A DNA stretch of 64,000 bases from Sphingobium soli (lineage in GTDB: Bacteria > Pseudomonadota > Alphaproteobacteria > Sphingomonadales > Sphingomonadaceae), in NCBI RefSeq assembly GCF_020782245.1, contig NZ_JAJGNP010000006.1, positions 1 through 64,000 of the forward strand, read 5' to 3'. The translations under genes and the position numbers were made by a program. The notes under the pieces are model-generated. The model made no database searches. It was given only the letters and a program-made list of their open reading frames with translations, and was not told where the DNA came from. Shown here piece after piece: positions 46,890-56,604 of this stretch; position 1 is the stretch's first letter, and each line of letters starts with the position of its first letter.

Positions 46890-47837
46890 GTGTCGCAAAC
46901 GGTGCTGGATCAGGTGCCTGTCCTGTCCATGGCGGAGATGTCCAAGGCGGAATTCGCCCAGGCCTTTGGCCAATCCTTTCAGCAGTTCGGATTCGCGATG
47001 GTGCGCGATCATGGCATGGACCCCGGCCTGATCGACGAAGGCTGGGCCATGGCACGGCGCTTTTTCAATCTGCCTGAAGACGCAAAGCGGCGCTACGACG
47101 CGAAATATAATGGCGGGCAGCGCGGATACACCGCATTCGGGACAGAAATCGCCAAGGGCGCAAGCGAGAATGACCTGAAGGAATTCTGGCATGTGGGTCG
47201 CGATTTGCCAGAGGGCGACCCCCTGGCGCAAACGATGCCGCCCAATGTCTGGCCGGACGAGATGCCGGAGTTCAAGCCGGTATTTGCCAACCTGTATCGC
47301 GAGTTCGACCGGGTAGGCGCTGAGCTTCTGTCAGCTATCGCCCTTTATCTCGGCCTGCCCGAACGCTGGTTCGACGGTCCCATCTACAATGGCAATTCGA
47401 TCCTGCGCCTGCTCCATTATCCTCCAGTGTCGCCGCAAGCGCCCGGCATTCGCGCGGGTGCGCATGAGGACATCAATCTCATCACGCTGCTGCTGGGCGC
47501 CGAGGAAGGCGGTCTGGAACTCAAGGATCGCAACGGCAACTGGTTGCCGGTCGTGCCGCCGCCGGGCGCTTTGGCGATCAACGTCGGCGATATGCTCCAG
47601 CGGTTGACCAACCATGTCCTGCCCTCGACCAGCCATCGCGTGGTCAATCCTCCGCCCGAAAGGCGGGGGCATTCGCGCTATTCCATGCCCTTTTTCCTGC
47701 ATCTGCGCCCGGATTTCATGATCGACGCCCTGCCCCAGTGCGTGAGCGCCGACAATCCGCGTCGCGATCCGCCGATCAGCGCGCATGACTATCTGACCGA
47801 GCGGTTGATCGAGATCGGGTTGATCAAGAAGGGGTAG
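46890..47837 (+). CDS. 2OG-Fe(II) oxygenase, isopenicillin N synthase-like
   Basis: 315 residues. N-terminal DIOX_N-like part (VPVLSMAEMSKAEFAQAFGQSFQQFGFAMVRDHG). The double-stranded beta-helix core has the facial triad in GAHEDINLITLLLG (HxD, His and Asp) and STSHRVVNPP (His), and RYSMPFFLH carries the 2OG-binding Arg-x-Ser. This is the common bacterial YqcC/IPNS-like oxygenase; its substrate is not known. Start GTG 46890 has GGAG about 8 nt upstream. A GC hairpin follows the stop. Confidence 0.9.
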   Translation: MSQTVLDQVPVLSMAEMSKAEFAQAFGQSFQQFGFAMVRDHGMDPGLIDEGWAMARRFFNLPEDAKRRYDAKYNGGQRGYTAFGTEIAKGASENDLKEFWHVGRDLPEGDPLAQTMPPNVWPDEMPEFKPVFANLYREFDRVGAELLSAIALYLGLPERWFDGPIYNGNSILRLLHYPPVSPQAPGIRAGAHEDINLITLLLGAEEGGLELKDRNGNWLPVVPPPGALAINVGDMLQRLTNHVLPSTSHRVVNPPPERRGHSRYSMPFFLHLRPDFMIDALPQCVSADNPRRDPPISAHDYLTERLIEIGLIKKG

Positions 47838-47841
47838 CGAA

Positions 47842-47865
47842 GTCCCGCCGTCGAGGCGGCGGGAC
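47842..47865. terminator. GC-rich hairpin after the oxygenase gene
   Basis: Perfect 9-bp stem GTCCCGCCG/CGGCGGGAC with a short loop 5 nt after the stop codon, followed only by GGTTTC rather than a T run. It is a weak or transcript-stabilising hairpin at best. Confidence 0.4.
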
Positions 47866-47938
47866 GGTTTCACCCTGCGTTGCGAGAACGGCCCCCTGCC
47901 CCCAAAAAGGCGATAATCGGGGCTGTTTTCCGCGCGCG

Positions 47939-48322
47939 CTATTTCCGCCCGCGGCCCAGCGTAATGCCGATTTCCTCGCCGCGCTCGCTCAGCGCGAGCT
48001 TGACGATCTTCACTTCGACATGGCTGACCTTGTCGTCCTGAAGGAAGATGGTGTCGATGATATGGTCGGCCACCGCCTCTATCAATGTGAAATGCACGCC
48101 TTCGGGAAGCGCGGTCGATGCCGCATGTTTGAGGTCCATATAGTTTTTCGACTGACCGAGCGGCGTTTCCGGCTCGTAATGATCAGCGATTCGCAAGCGG
48201 GCGCGAATGGATATGCGCAGCGGCTGGGGAAGATGCGTCTCCTCCGAATAAATGCCGGTGAGCACGTCGACATGGAGATTATTGACCTCCAGCGTCAGAA
48301 AATCGTCAAAACCCGTATGCAT
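47939..48322 (-). CDS. folB: Dihydroneopterin aldolase family protein
   Basis: 127 residues: LTLEVNNLHVDVLTGIYSEETHLPQPLRISI at the N-terminus, the YMDLKHAA segment and FTLIEAVADHIIDTIFLQDDKVSHVEVKIVKL. This is the tunnelling fold of FolB/FolX, making 6-hydroxymethyl-dihydropterin for folate. ATG 48322 fits the family start; a longer frame to 48430 adds non-homologous residues. No other folate gene is adjacent. Confidence 0.87.
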   Translation of the reverse strand: MHTGFDDFLTLEVNNLHVDVLTGIYSEETHLPQPLRISIRARLRIADHYEPETPLGQSKNYMDLKHAASTALPEGVHFTLIEAVADHIIDTIFLQDDKVSHVEVKIVKLALSERGEEIGITLGRGRK

Positions 48323-48429
48323 AGCCTGCCAACCATCGCCCACAGCCTGACCCCAGACAGGGACTATTTTTCTTTCCTTTTGCGAGGCGGGCGCTAAAGC
48401 CCCCGCTTCCGGCGCTGCCCCATGCGCCA

Positions 48430-48969
48430 TTGATCGCGGATCGGCAAGGCGTGTCTGACATTATCCCTTTGGACACTGTTGCATCTGACGCCATCGAGGC
48501 TTTGCTGGACGCCGCTTTCGGGCCCGATCGCCACGGCCGCACCGCCTATCGTATCCGGGAAGGCATGGCGATCATTCCGGCCCTGTCGGTGGCCATTGCC
48601 GGTCGCGGCGACGCGTTGATCGGCACGCTGCAAAGCTGGCCTGTCGCCCTGACGCAGGCGGATGGCCGGCAGATACCGCTCATCATGATCGGGCCGGTCG
48701 CGGTGGCTCCTGCGCATCAACAGGACGGCCATGGCCGGGCGATGATGGATGCCGTCATCGGCAAGGCACGCGCGCTCCGCACCGAACCGTTGATGATGAT
48801 CGGCGATCCGGAATATTATGGCCGTTTCTGGGGCTTTACAGCCGATGGCACGGGCGGATGGGATGCGCCCGGTCCGTTCGAGAAGCGCCGTCTGCTCGCC
48901 CTGTCGCTCGATGGCCGACCGGTGGGCGGCGAAGGCATGCTGACCCCCCGGATCACGATTTCGGCCTGA
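48430..48969 (+). CDS. GNAT N-acetyltransferase (YhbS-like)
   Basis: About 179 residues with the YhbS-type acetyltransferase pattern: TLQSWPVALTQADGRQIPLIMIGPVAVAPAHQQDGHGRAMMDAVIG (acetyl-CoA loop near QDGHGRAMM) followed by MMIGDPEYYGRFWGFTA. Substrate unknown. The start is uncertain: TTG 48430 or GTG 48451, neither with a strong ribosome site. Divergent from folB; head of a plus-strand run GNAT-DUF1285-nudL-cca. Confidence 0.85.
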   Translation: MIADRQGVSDIIPLDTVASDAIEALLDAAFGPDRHGRTAYRIREGMAIIPALSVAIAGRGDALIGTLQSWPVALTQADGRQIPLIMIGPVAVAPAHQQDGHGRAMMDAVIGKARALRTEPLMMIGDPEYYGRFWGFTADGTGGWDAPGPFEKRRLLALSLDGRPVGGEGMLTPRITISA

Positions 48970-49012
48970 TTCCCCCTTTGCCTTCGGCGGCTTGGGCTCC
49001 TATCTCGAAGCC

Positions 49013-49579
49013 ATGCCGATGGACCCCTTGCCCGATCTCGCCACCTTGTCGCTGCCCGACATTGCCCGGTTGCTCGCTGAAAAGAAGCTGCCGCCGGTCG
49101 AGCAGTGGAATCCCGACCATTGCGGCGACAGCGAAATGCGGATCGCCCGGGACGGCACCTGGTATCACCAGGGATCGCCGATCGGGCGAGAGGCGATGGT
49201 GCGGCTATTTTCGACCATCTTGCGGCGGGAGAGCGATGGCACCCATGTGCTGGTGACGCCGGTCGAGAAACTGGACATCGAGGTTGAGGACGCGCCCTTT
49301 GTTGCCGTCGAGCTCAAGAGCGAAGGCGAAGGCCGGGATCGCGCGCTCGCCTTCCGGCTCAACACCGGGGACCTGGTAGCTGCCGGGCCGGACAATGCGC
49401 TGGCCTTGCGCGATACCCATGACGGCCCGCGCCCTTATCTGCACGTGCGTGGCGGGTTGGAAGCGCTGATTTCCCGCAGCGTCTATTATGAGCTGATGAA
49501 CCTGGCGCTGGAGGAAAGCGGGGAGCCCGTCGGCGTGTGGAGCCATGGCACCTTCTTCCCGCTGGACAACGCCCGATGA
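49013..49579 (+). CDS. DUF1285 family protein
   Basis: 188 residues: PPVEQWNPDHCGDSEMRIARDGTWYHQGSPIGREAMVRLFSTILRRE is the hallmark of DUF1285. The rest has VEDAPFVAVELKSEGEG and SRSVYYELMNLALEESGEPVGVWSHGTFFPLD. Structures of this family show tandem small domains of unknown role; it is usually encoded beside nudL and cca in alphaproteobacteria, as here. ATG 49013 (or 49019) is preferred over a TTG at 48992. Its stop overlaps the nudL start (ATGA). Confidence 0.9.
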   Translation: MPMDPLPDLATLSLPDIARLLAEKKLPPVEQWNPDHCGDSEMRIARDGTWYHQGSPIGREAMVRLFSTILRRESDGTHVLVTPVEKLDIEVEDAPFVAVELKSEGEGRDRALAFRLNTGDLVAAGPDNALALRDTHDGPRPYLHVRGGLEALISRSVYYELMNLALEESGEPVGVWSHGTFFPLDNAR

Positions 49580-50187
49580 CGCTGGCGCTGCGGCTGCGCG
49601 CCGCGCTGCAAGAAGGGCATAGCCTGGGCGACACGCTGCCGCTGTCGGACGTGCGCGATCCACGGATCCAGGGCGACATCCTGCTGGCACCGGCGGCTGT
49701 GCTGGTTGCGATCACCGATCGGCCCGAGCCGGGGCTGATCCTGACCGAACGATCGACCGCGTTGCGCAAACATGCCGGGCAGGTCGCCTTCCCCGGCGGC
49801 CGCGTCGATCCTTCCGATGCCGACGAAATCGCCGGCGCGCTGCGCGAGGCGCAGGAGGAAATCGCGCTAGCGCCAGACCAGGTCGAGGTGGTCGGGATAT
49901 CCGATCGCTACCAGACCTTCACCGGTTTCGACATCGTGCCCGTGCTGGGCGTGATTCCGCCCGACCTGCCGCTCCGCGCGCAGGAAAGTGAAGTGGCTGC
50001 CTGGTTCGAGGTACCGCTCGCCTTCGCGCTCGACCCTGCCAACCGCATCCGTCGCGAGGTCGAATATGCCGGTGCGATGCGCCCTTATTATGAGATATTC
50101 TGGGAAGGTCGCCGCATATGGGGCATCACCGCCGCCATTCTCGCCAATCTGTCCCGCAGGCTCGGCCATGACCGTCTCGCTGCCTGA
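49576..50187 (+). CDS. NUDIX hydrolase, CoA pyrophosphatase-like (NudL)
   Basis: 203 residues with the Nudix box GGRVDPSDADEIAGALREAQEEI and the CoA-pyrophosphatase extension just before it (LTERSTALRKHAGQVAFPGG, the LLTxRSxxLxxHxGQVAFPGG pattern). It hydrolyses CoA or acyl-CoA to 4'-phosphopantetheine and 3',5'-ADP, as known for the family. ATG 49576 overlaps the DUF1285 stop; the 3' end overlaps cca by 20 nt. Confidence 0.93.
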   Translation: MTLALRLRAALQEGHSLGDTLPLSDVRDPRIQGDILLAPAAVLVAITDRPEPGLILTERSTALRKHAGQVAFPGGRVDPSDADEIAGALREAQEEIALAPDQVEVVGISDRYQTFTGFDIVPVLGVIPPDLPLRAQESEVAAWFEVPLAFALDPANRIRREVEYAGAMRPYYEIFWEGRRIWGITAAILANLSRRLGHDRLAA

Positions 50188-51379
50188 TGCGCCCTGGCGT
50201 CATCGCGGGGGCCTTTCCGCATTGCTATCTGCCCTTGGGGCCGCCGAAGGCACGGCGCGCTATGTCGGCGGCGCGGTGCGGGACGGACTGCTGGGCCTGC
50301 CGGTCAATGACCTGGACATCGCCACGTCGCTGCCACCGGTAACGGTCATGGAACGCCTCCAGGGGGCAGGGATCAAGACGGTGCCGACCGGGATCGAGCA
50401 TGGCACGGTGACGGCCGTGCTGGCCGATGGGCCGGTAGAGATCACGACCCTGCGCCGCGACGTCAGCACCGACGGCCGGCGCGCAACCATCGCCTATACC
50501 GACGACTGGCGCGAGGACGCGGCCCGGCGGGACTTTACGATCAACGCGCTCTATGCTGACCCGCTGACCGGCGCGATCAGCGATTATTTCGGCGGGATCG
50601 CGGATTTGAAAGCCCGGCGACTCCGTTTCATTGGCGAGGCGGACGCGCGCATCGCCGAAGATCATTTGCGCATCCTGCGCTATTTCCGCTTCCTGGCGCG
50701 CTATGGCGACAATGATGTGGACAATAGCGCCTATGCCGCCTGCGTTGCCGCCGCAAACAGCCTGATGGCGCTGTCGCGCGAGCGGATTGCGGACGAATTG
50801 CTCAAGCTGATGGCCGTCGCAGCGCCCGGCCAGGCGCTGCGCCTGATGATCGAGGGCGGCATATTGCGCCCGGTGCTGCCGGAGGTGGCGATTGACGGCG
50901 TCGATCGGGTGGAGGCGCTGATCGAAAGAGAGGCGCAGGCGGCGCTACCGCCATCGCCCGTGCGGCGGCTTGCGGCCCTTTTGCCGCCCGACGCTGCTGT
51001 GGCCGATCAGGTCGGCGCACGGCTGAAATTGTCGAACAAGGCGCGCAAACGCCTGGTGCTTGCACTCGGGCAGGACGGCGTAGGCGAGCGGCCACGGGCG
51101 CTGGCGTTTCGGATCGGCACCGAAGCCGCGATCGACCGCCTGCTGCTGGACAGCGCCCGGCCCATCGACATGCTCGACCAGGTGATTGGCTGGACGCCGC
51201 CCAAGCTGCCGATCAGCGGAGGCACGTTGATCAGTCGAGGCCTGACGCCGGGGCCGGATGTGGCGAAGGCGCTGCGCCAGGTCGAACAGATATGGGTGGA
51301 GGAAGACTTTCCCGACGACGGCCGTGTCGATCAGATCGCCGATCAGATCGTTTCGAAATTCCAGCGCGCGCGCCAATAG
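50168..51379 (+). CDS. cca: CCA tRNA nucleotidyltransferase/poly(A) polymerase family
   Basis: 403 residues of the class II nucleotidyltransferase family: ARYVGGAVRDGLLGLPVNDLDIATSLPP (GG and DxD metal motif), TLRRDVSTDGRRATI, the RRDFTINALYADP flexible loop, EDHLRILRYFRFLARYG and a helical C-terminal half. It repairs or adds tRNA 3' CCA ends; poly(A) polymerase activity cannot be excluded by eye. The five tRNAs here already encode CCA, so a repair role is likely. The ATG overlaps nudL by 20 nt, and its end overlaps the convergent EAL gene by 37 nt. Confidence 0.93.
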   Translation: MTVSLPDAPWRHRGGLSALLSALGAAEGTARYVGGAVRDGLLGLPVNDLDIATSLPPVTVMERLQGAGIKTVPTGIEHGTVTAVLADGPVEITTLRRDVSTDGRRATIAYTDDWREDAARRDFTINALYADPLTGAISDYFGGIADLKARRLRFIGEADARIAEDHLRILRYFRFLARYGDNDVDNSAYAACVAAANSLMALSRERIADELLKLMAVAAPGQALRLMIEGGILRPVLPEVAIDGVDRVEALIEREAQAALPPSPVRRLAALLPPDAAVADQVGARLKLSNKARKRLVLALGQDGVGERPRALAFRIGTEAAIDRLLLDSARPIDMLDQVIGWTPPKLPISGGTLISRGLTPGPDVAKALRQVEQIWVEEDFPDDGRVDQIADQIVSKFQRARQ

Positions 51380-53094
51380 TCGAAGGCGTCGGCTTCGTTC
51401 ATCGGGCGTGCGAAATAATAGCCCTGCCCCTGCCAGCAACCCAGATTCTGGAGTTGCAGCGCAAGAGCCTGGGTTTCGATCCCTTCCGCCGTCACCTTGA
51501 GGTTCAGCGACTCCGCGAGCGAGAGGATGGTGCGGACGATCACCATCTTGTCGTGATCCTCCAGCATGGAGGACACGAAGCTGCGATCGATCTTGAGAAT
51601 GTCAATCGGGAGGCTGTGCAGGCTTGCAAGGTTGGAAAAACCCGTCCCGAAATCGTCCATGGCGATGGACATATCGAGATCCTTGAGCGCAACCAGCCAT
51701 TTGCGCGCCTTATCGGGATCGGCAACGATCGCGCTTTCGGTCAGTTCGGCGGTCATGCGGCGGCCGTCTATTCCGGCATAGCGCAGCGCTTCTTCGAACA
51801 TGCTTTCCACGTCGTCGCGCGCGATCTGGATGGCCGATACGTTGACATTGACGCTGACGGGCAGCGGCTGGCCATATTTCGCGTCCCACCGCGACAGGGC
51901 CTGTGCGGCTTCATAGGCGGCCCAGCGTCCAAGGGACGTGATCAGGCCGCTTTCTTCTGCAACCGCGATAAATTCGGTCGGCGGCACATTGCCAAGGTCC
52001 GGGTCGTTCCAGCGGGCCAGCGCTTCAAAACCGGTAATCTCGCCAGTTTGAAGGTGAATGAGCGGCTGATAGGCCAGCGACAATCCACCCTGTGACAAGG
52101 CGTCGCGCAGCCGGCTTTCGATCGAGAAGCGGCGTTGTGCTTCCTTGAGGACGCCGTTGCGATAAATTTCGACCTTGCCGGTTCGCTTGGCGATCTTGAC
52201 CGCGGCCTGCGCCTTGCGGACGACGTCATCGGGATCATCGTCCAGGTTCAAAGACAATGCGCAGCCAATGGCGCAATCGACGCGAATTTGCAGGTCGCTC
52301 AGCCGGATGGGCGATCCCATGGCATCCTGAATTCTCTGAACAATGTGAAGAACATCTGACAAGCCATTGTTTAAACGGGCAAAGATCGCGAAATCATTGC
52401 CACCGATCCGCGCCAGCACGTCACCCTGGCGCAGGCTGGACTTCAGGCGCTTTGCCACGGTGATAAGCAATTCATCCCCGGCCATCGGTCCCAGCGATTC
52501 ATTGACCCGGCTGAACCGGCTCAGGTCGATGGCAATGATGCCGAACTGCGCCGTGTCGGGCCAGACGCCATTCTTGAGCCGGTCGTCAATTTCTTCGCCA
52601 AAGCCCGTGCGATTGGGAAGCGCGGTGAGACCGTCTGCCAGCAGTTCCCGCCGCAAATTCTTTTCGATTGCCCGTTCATTGGTGTGGTCGGTCGCTGTGA
52701 ACAGGAGCAGGTTTTGCGCCGGATCCGGGCTATGCAGCCGACCGATCGTGCACATATGATATTCCGGGCCGAGCTTTCCTTCACGCCGCGTTTCGAAAAA
52801 GGCGTTATCCTTGCCGGAAGCGATGAATTCGCGAATGCGTTCAGCCCAGGCGGAGTTGGGCAGTATATCTGCGGGACTGACCCGGCCCTGTTCAAGCGCG
52901 CGATTGAAGCGCGTGTTACCCGCGATCACGGAGAGGCCATCGTCATGATAGGCCACGATCGCCGCAGCCTGGGGCAGCGCCATCAGGAATTGGGCAGGGT
53001 CATCGATGGTGCAGACACAGGGGTCCGCGCCACCGCAGCTCGCTTTGCTACGGATCGTCTGAGCCAGGCGAGGACGCACGGACGCGGATTCCAT
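51343..53094 (-). CDS. PAS-GGDEF(degenerate)-EAL cyclic-di-GMP phosphodiesterase
   Basis: 583 residues. A PAS-like sensor occupies about 30-155 (IVAYHDDGLSVIAGNTRFNRAL). A GGDEF-like domain follows (about 165-320) whose signature reads RIGGNDFAIFARL, that is GGNDF. The EAL domain (about 335-575) has FEALARW, VNVNVSA, ELTES, MDDFGTG, LKIDRSF, AEGIET and GQGYYF, so all metal and catalytic positions are intact. It is expected to hydrolyse c-di-GMP, with the GGDEF part regulatory. No transmembrane segment is visible. ATG 53094 lies just upstream of conserved sequence. Confidence 0.93.
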   Translation of the reverse strand: MESASVRPRLAQTIRSKASCGGADPCVCTIDDPAQFLMALPQAAAIVAYHDDGLSVIAGNTRFNRALEQGRVSPADILPNSAWAERIREFIASGKDNAFFETRREGKLGPEYHMCTIGRLHSPDPAQNLLLFTATDHTNERAIEKNLRRELLADGLTALPNRTGFGEEIDDRLKNGVWPDTAQFGIIAIDLSRFSRVNESLGPMAGDELLITVAKRLKSSLRQGDVLARIGGNDFAIFARLNNGLSDVLHIVQRIQDAMGSPIRLSDLQIRVDCAIGCALSLNLDDDPDDVVRKAQAAVKIAKRTGKVEIYRNGVLKEAQRRFSIESRLRDALSQGGLSLAYQPLIHLQTGEITGFEALARWNDPDLGNVPPTEFIAVAEESGLITSLGRWAAYEAAQALSRWDAKYGQPLPVSVNVNVSAIQIARDDVESMFEEALRYAGIDGRRMTAELTESAIVADPDKARKWLVALKDLDMSIAMDDFGTGFSNLASLHSLPIDILKIDRSFVSSMLEDHDKMVIVRTILSLAESLNLKVTAEGIETQALALQLQNLGCWQGQGYYFARPMNEADAFDYWRARWNFETI

Positions 53095-53154
53095 GGGACC
53101 GGGCTAAAGCGATTAGGTAAATATTCTGAAAACGAGATTCCGAAATCGAATAAT

Positions 53155-55443
53155 TCAAAACCGGTTATCGCGCGGGAATCCGTTGGGCGGCATTCGGCCG
53201 GCGGCGCCGCGCGCGACCTTCCACGGCGTCATGTCGGTTTCATTGCGGGTGCGGCCCGAGTCGCCCCCCATCGCCCAGGTCAGCCCGTCGGCCAGGCGGA
53301 AGGCGATGGCGTCAGACAGGCCGCCATCGCGATAGCGTTGCAGCTGGACGCCCTGCCCGCGCGCCATGCGCGGCATTTCGGAGATGGCGAAGACCAGCAA
53401 TTTCCGGTTCTCGCCAATGACGGCAATGCTGTCCGCGTCGGCTGTCACAGGGTGGACGACCGCGAGCCGCGCGCCGGCGCGGACATTCACGACTTGCTTG
53501 CCCTTGCGCGTTTCCGCCATGATGTCGGCCATCGCAGCGATGAAGCCGCGCCCGTCGGACGAGGCAAGCAGCAGGTCGCCGCCAGCGCGCGCGGGCATCA
53601 GGGCAACGATCGCCCCTTCATTATCCATATCCACGAGCGAGCGCACCGGATCGCCGAACCCGCGGCCACCTGGCAGCTTATCCGACGACAGGGTGAAGAC
53701 GCGCCCTGTGGACGTCGCCAGCAGCAGCTTGTCAGTGGTATAGGCATGGAAGGCGAATTGCGGGCCGTCCCCTTCCTTGAACTTGAGCGTATCGGCCGCC
53801 GCCAGATCGCGATGGCCACTCATGGCGCGAATCCAGCCGCGTTCAGAGAGGATCACGGTGATCGGCTCGCGCTCGATCATCGCTTCCAACGGGATTTCGC
53901 GCGCGGGCGCGGCTTCCTCGACCAATGTGCGGCGGCGCCCCAGATCGGTTTCGGGACCATAGCGCTTGCGCAGGGCGGCGAGGTCCTTCTTGAGCCGGGT
54001 GCGCTGCCGGGCCGGGCTTTCGACCAACTTTTCCAGTTCGTCGCGTTCCTTGAGCAGTTCGTCATGCTCGCGGCGAAGCTCCATTTCCTCCAGCTTGCGC
54101 AAGCTGCGCAGGCGCATGTTGAGGATCGCTTCGGCCTGGCGATCGGTAAGGCCAAATTCGGCCATCATCACCTCCTTTGGCTCGTCCTCCGTGCGGATGA
54201 TCTCGATCACCCGGTCGAGGTTCAGATAGGCGATGATATAGCCGTCGAGTAGTTCGACCCGCGCCGCGATCTTGTCGAGCCGGTGACGCGCGCGCCGGAC
54301 CAGCACGTCAATCTGGTGCCGCAGCCATTCGACCAGAAGAGGCTTCAATCCCAGCACGCGCGGCGTGTGCGTGGAGTCGAGCACATTGAGATTGAGGGGA
54401 AAGCGATTTTCGAGGTCAGTCAGGCGGAACAGGCTGTCCATCAGCACCTGATCGTCGACGGTGCGGGCGCGCGGTTCGATGACGATGCGGATGTCCGCGT
54501 CGGATTCGTCGCGCACATCGGCCAGGATCGGAAGCTTCTTGTCGTTGATCAGCGCCGCGATCTGCTCGATCAGTTTCGACTTCTGCACCTGGTAGGGAAT
54601 TTCGGTGACGACCGCGATCCAGGTGCCGCGCCCATGATCCTCCTTGTGCCAGCGCGCGCGGGTGCGGAAGGCGCCGCGCCCGGTGGCATAGGCTTCGGCG
54701 ATGATCGATGGACTGTCGACCAGCACGCCACCGGTGGGAAAGTCAGGCCCGCGCACGATCTGCATCAGCGCGCCATGATCGGCGTCGGGATCGTCGATCA
54801 GCAGGTTGGCGGCGTCGATCAACTCAGCGACATTGTGCGGCGGGATGCTGGTCGCCATCCCGACCGCGATGCCGCTGGCGCCATTGGCGAGCAGATTGGG
54901 GAAGAGGCCGGGAAACACCTCCGGCTCCTCATCCTCGCCATTATAGGTGGGGCGAAAATCGACGGTGCCTTCGTCCAGGCCCGCCATCAGATCGGCCGCC
55001 GCCTGGGTCAGGCGCGCTTCGGTATAACGCATGGCCGCAGCGTTATCGCCGTCGATATTGCCGAAATTCCCCTGCCCGTCGACCAGCGGCGTGCGCAAGG
55101 AAAAATCCTGCGCCAGCCGCACCATGGCGTCATAGACGGACGCGTCGCCATGCGGGTGATATTTACCGATCACATCGCCCACGACGCGGGCGCATTTCTT
55201 GTAGGCGGTGGTGTTGCGGGCAGGATTGGCGGTGAGCACGTCCGCGCTGGCCCCGCCCGGCTCCATCCGCAACAGCCGCATCGCCCAGAGCAGGCGGCGA
55301 TGCACGGGCTTCAAGCCATCGCGCAGGTCCGGCAGCGAGCGCGCGGTAATGGTCGAGAGCGCGTAGACGAGATAGCGCTGGGACAGCGCTTCGTCGAAGG
55401 GATGGTCCTTGATGGCGTCGAACGGGTCGCGGAAGTCTGTCAT
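53155..55443 (-). CDS. parC: DNA topoisomerase IV subunit A
   Basis: 762 residues. Breakage-reunion subunit that decatenates chromosomes. N-terminal winged-helix region ([27 protein letters not shown]), active-site Tyr140 in [11 protein letters not shown], coiled coil around residue 430-480 and a shorter C-terminal beta-propeller than GyrA, without the GyrA box, which supports ParC. The quinolone-resistance loop reads [17 protein letters not shown] 55443 matches the family start; a longer frame to 55479 lacks homology. parE is not in the window. Confidence 0.96.
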   Translation of the reverse strand: MTDFRDPFDAIKDHPFDEALSQRYLVYALSTITARSLPDLRDGLKPVHRRLLWAMRLLRMEPGGASADVLTANPARNTTAYKKCARVVGDVIGKYHPHGDASVYDAMVRLAQDFSLRTPLVDGQGNFGNIDGDNAAAMRYTEARLTQAAADLMAGLDEGTVDFRPTYNGEDEEPEVFPGLFPNLLANGASGIAVGMATSIPPHNVAELIDAANLLIDDPDADHGALMQIVRGPDFPTGGVLVDSPSIIAEAYATGRGAFRTRARWHKEDHGRGTWIAVVTEIPYQVQKSKLIEQIAALINDKKLPILADVRDESDADIRIVIEPRARTVDDQVLMDSLFRLTDLENRFPLNLNVLDSTHTPRVLGLKPLLVEWLRHQIDVLVRRARHRLDKIAARVELLDGYIIAYLNLDRVIEIIRTEDEPKEVMMAEFGLTDRQAEAILNMRLRSLRKLEEMELRREHDELLKERDELEKLVESPARQRTRLKKDLAALRKRYGPETDLGRRRTLVEEAAPAREIPLEAMIEREPITVILSERGWIRAMSGHRDLAAADTLKFKEGDGPQFAFHAYTTDKLLLATSTGRVFTLSSDKLPGGRGFGDPVRSLVDMDNEGAIVALMPARAGGDLLLASSDGRGFIAAMADIMAETRKGKQVVNVRAGARLAVVHPVTADADSIAVIGENRKLLVFAISEMPRMARGQGVQLQRYRDGGLSDAIAFRLADGLTWAMGGDSGRTRNETDMTPWKVARGAAGRMPPNGFPRDNRF

Positions 55444-55509
55444 TCGGTCCGGGATAGCAGCGCGCAGCGCTTTGGCCAAGAAGGGCGCCAGCCCTGTCTA
55501 CTAGCCCGG

Positions 55510-56604
55510 TCAGCCGGCGCGCCAAGTCTTCCACAAGCCCTTGCCCCATTTATACGGCAAGCGGATGATATTGGGCCATTTGCGTCGTGGCAAAGTCGCT
55601 GCCGAAGCCGCCGATATCTCCGCCCTTACGTCCGCCTTCGCATTTTTGGCTGCTTCATCCCTGACGACTTTTAACGAGAAGCTCATCACGTCCTGCGGAA
55701 TGACGAGCGGTCCGCCCGGGGCGGCATCAGCCAAGATTACGCCTGGGGGGGGAGCCCATTTCGTGCACCCCGGACGTCGGGCTTCAAGAAAGCCCATGGC
55801 ATCGCCGCATAGCGCTTCGATCCGTGCCATCACGGCAGGATCGAGTTCCATGTGTGATGTAAGATGGGGACGCTTTTGAATCATATAGTCTGAGATGCGT
55901 GTACTGACCGTCGCACTCTTGCAAATTCTGTTCACGCAGAGAAGTGCACGCAGTTCCTGGTCAGTCAGAGATCGGTTGACGATTGCAGACTGGGCTGCGT
56001 CTACTCCAAATTGATCCGGATCCACCCCAATTGCTCGCGCGAAATCCCTTATGATATTCTTTGAGGAATATGAAAGTAAGATTACGTCACTGAAAATATC
56101 GAAGAACTTCTTGTGAACACCGTAGCTGGTCGCGGCCCGTTCAGCAAATTCTGAAAAGCTTCTTCGCTCTCCGTTGCGCTTAACAAATTGACCCCATACG
56201 GACCAGAGCCATGGATATGGATGCCGCGCCACGAGGATAATTTTGATCGAAAAATAGGACGACGCGATATTCTTGAAGAGATGAAGATTTTTTATCTGCG
56301 CGCCAGCTAAATATTCGGAAGACAATATCAGATGTGCGTAACTTTCGGAGGCCACCTGGTGGGACAGTCGGTCGATAATCACCTTGATTTCGGCGCGCGT
56401 GGCATCTTCATCCCCCGCGTCGCGTAGCAGAATATTTCCCAGTACCGACGCATTCCCTTCAAACAGCAATAAATCTTTGGGGACTGGATATAGGTAGCTG
56501 GAGGCCTTGAGCGTGTCAGCCTGACTGCCCAGCCACCGCTGAATGGCACTCGTCCCGGTTTTTCCCGGACCCACATGAAGATACAAATTCGGGCGGTTCG
56601 TCAT
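55510..56604 (-). CDS. Sulfotransferase-like protein, probably transferred
   Basis: 364 residues. The N-terminus YLHVGPGKTGTSAIQRWL is the PAPS 5'-phosphosulfate loop of sulfotransferases; ILVARHPYPWLWSVW is the 3'-phosphate region (R...S-type). The C-terminal part is not recognised. It may sulfate a surface polysaccharide or lipid. The gene is visibly more AT-rich and uses more A/T-ending codons than parC and otsB on either side, suggesting horizontal transfer, though no mobile element is present. Weak ribosome site. Confidence 0.8.
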   Translation of the reverse strand: MTNRPNLYLHVGPGKTGTSAIQRWLGSQADTLKASSYLYPVPKDLLLFEGNASVLGNILLRDAGDEDATRAEIKVIIDRLSHQVASESYAHLILSSEYLAGAQIKNLHLFKNIASSYFSIKIILVARHPYPWLWSVWGQFVKRNGERRSFSEFAERAATSYGVHKKFFDIFSDVILLSYSSKNIIRDFARAIGVDPDQFGVDAAQSAIVNRSLTDQELRALLCVNRICKSATVSTRISDYMIQKRPHLTSHMELDPAVMARIEALCGDAMGFLEARRPGCTKWAPPPGVILADAAPGGPLVIPQDVMSFSLKVVRDEAAKNAKADVRAEISAASAATLPRRKWPNIIRLPYKWGKGLWKTWRAG

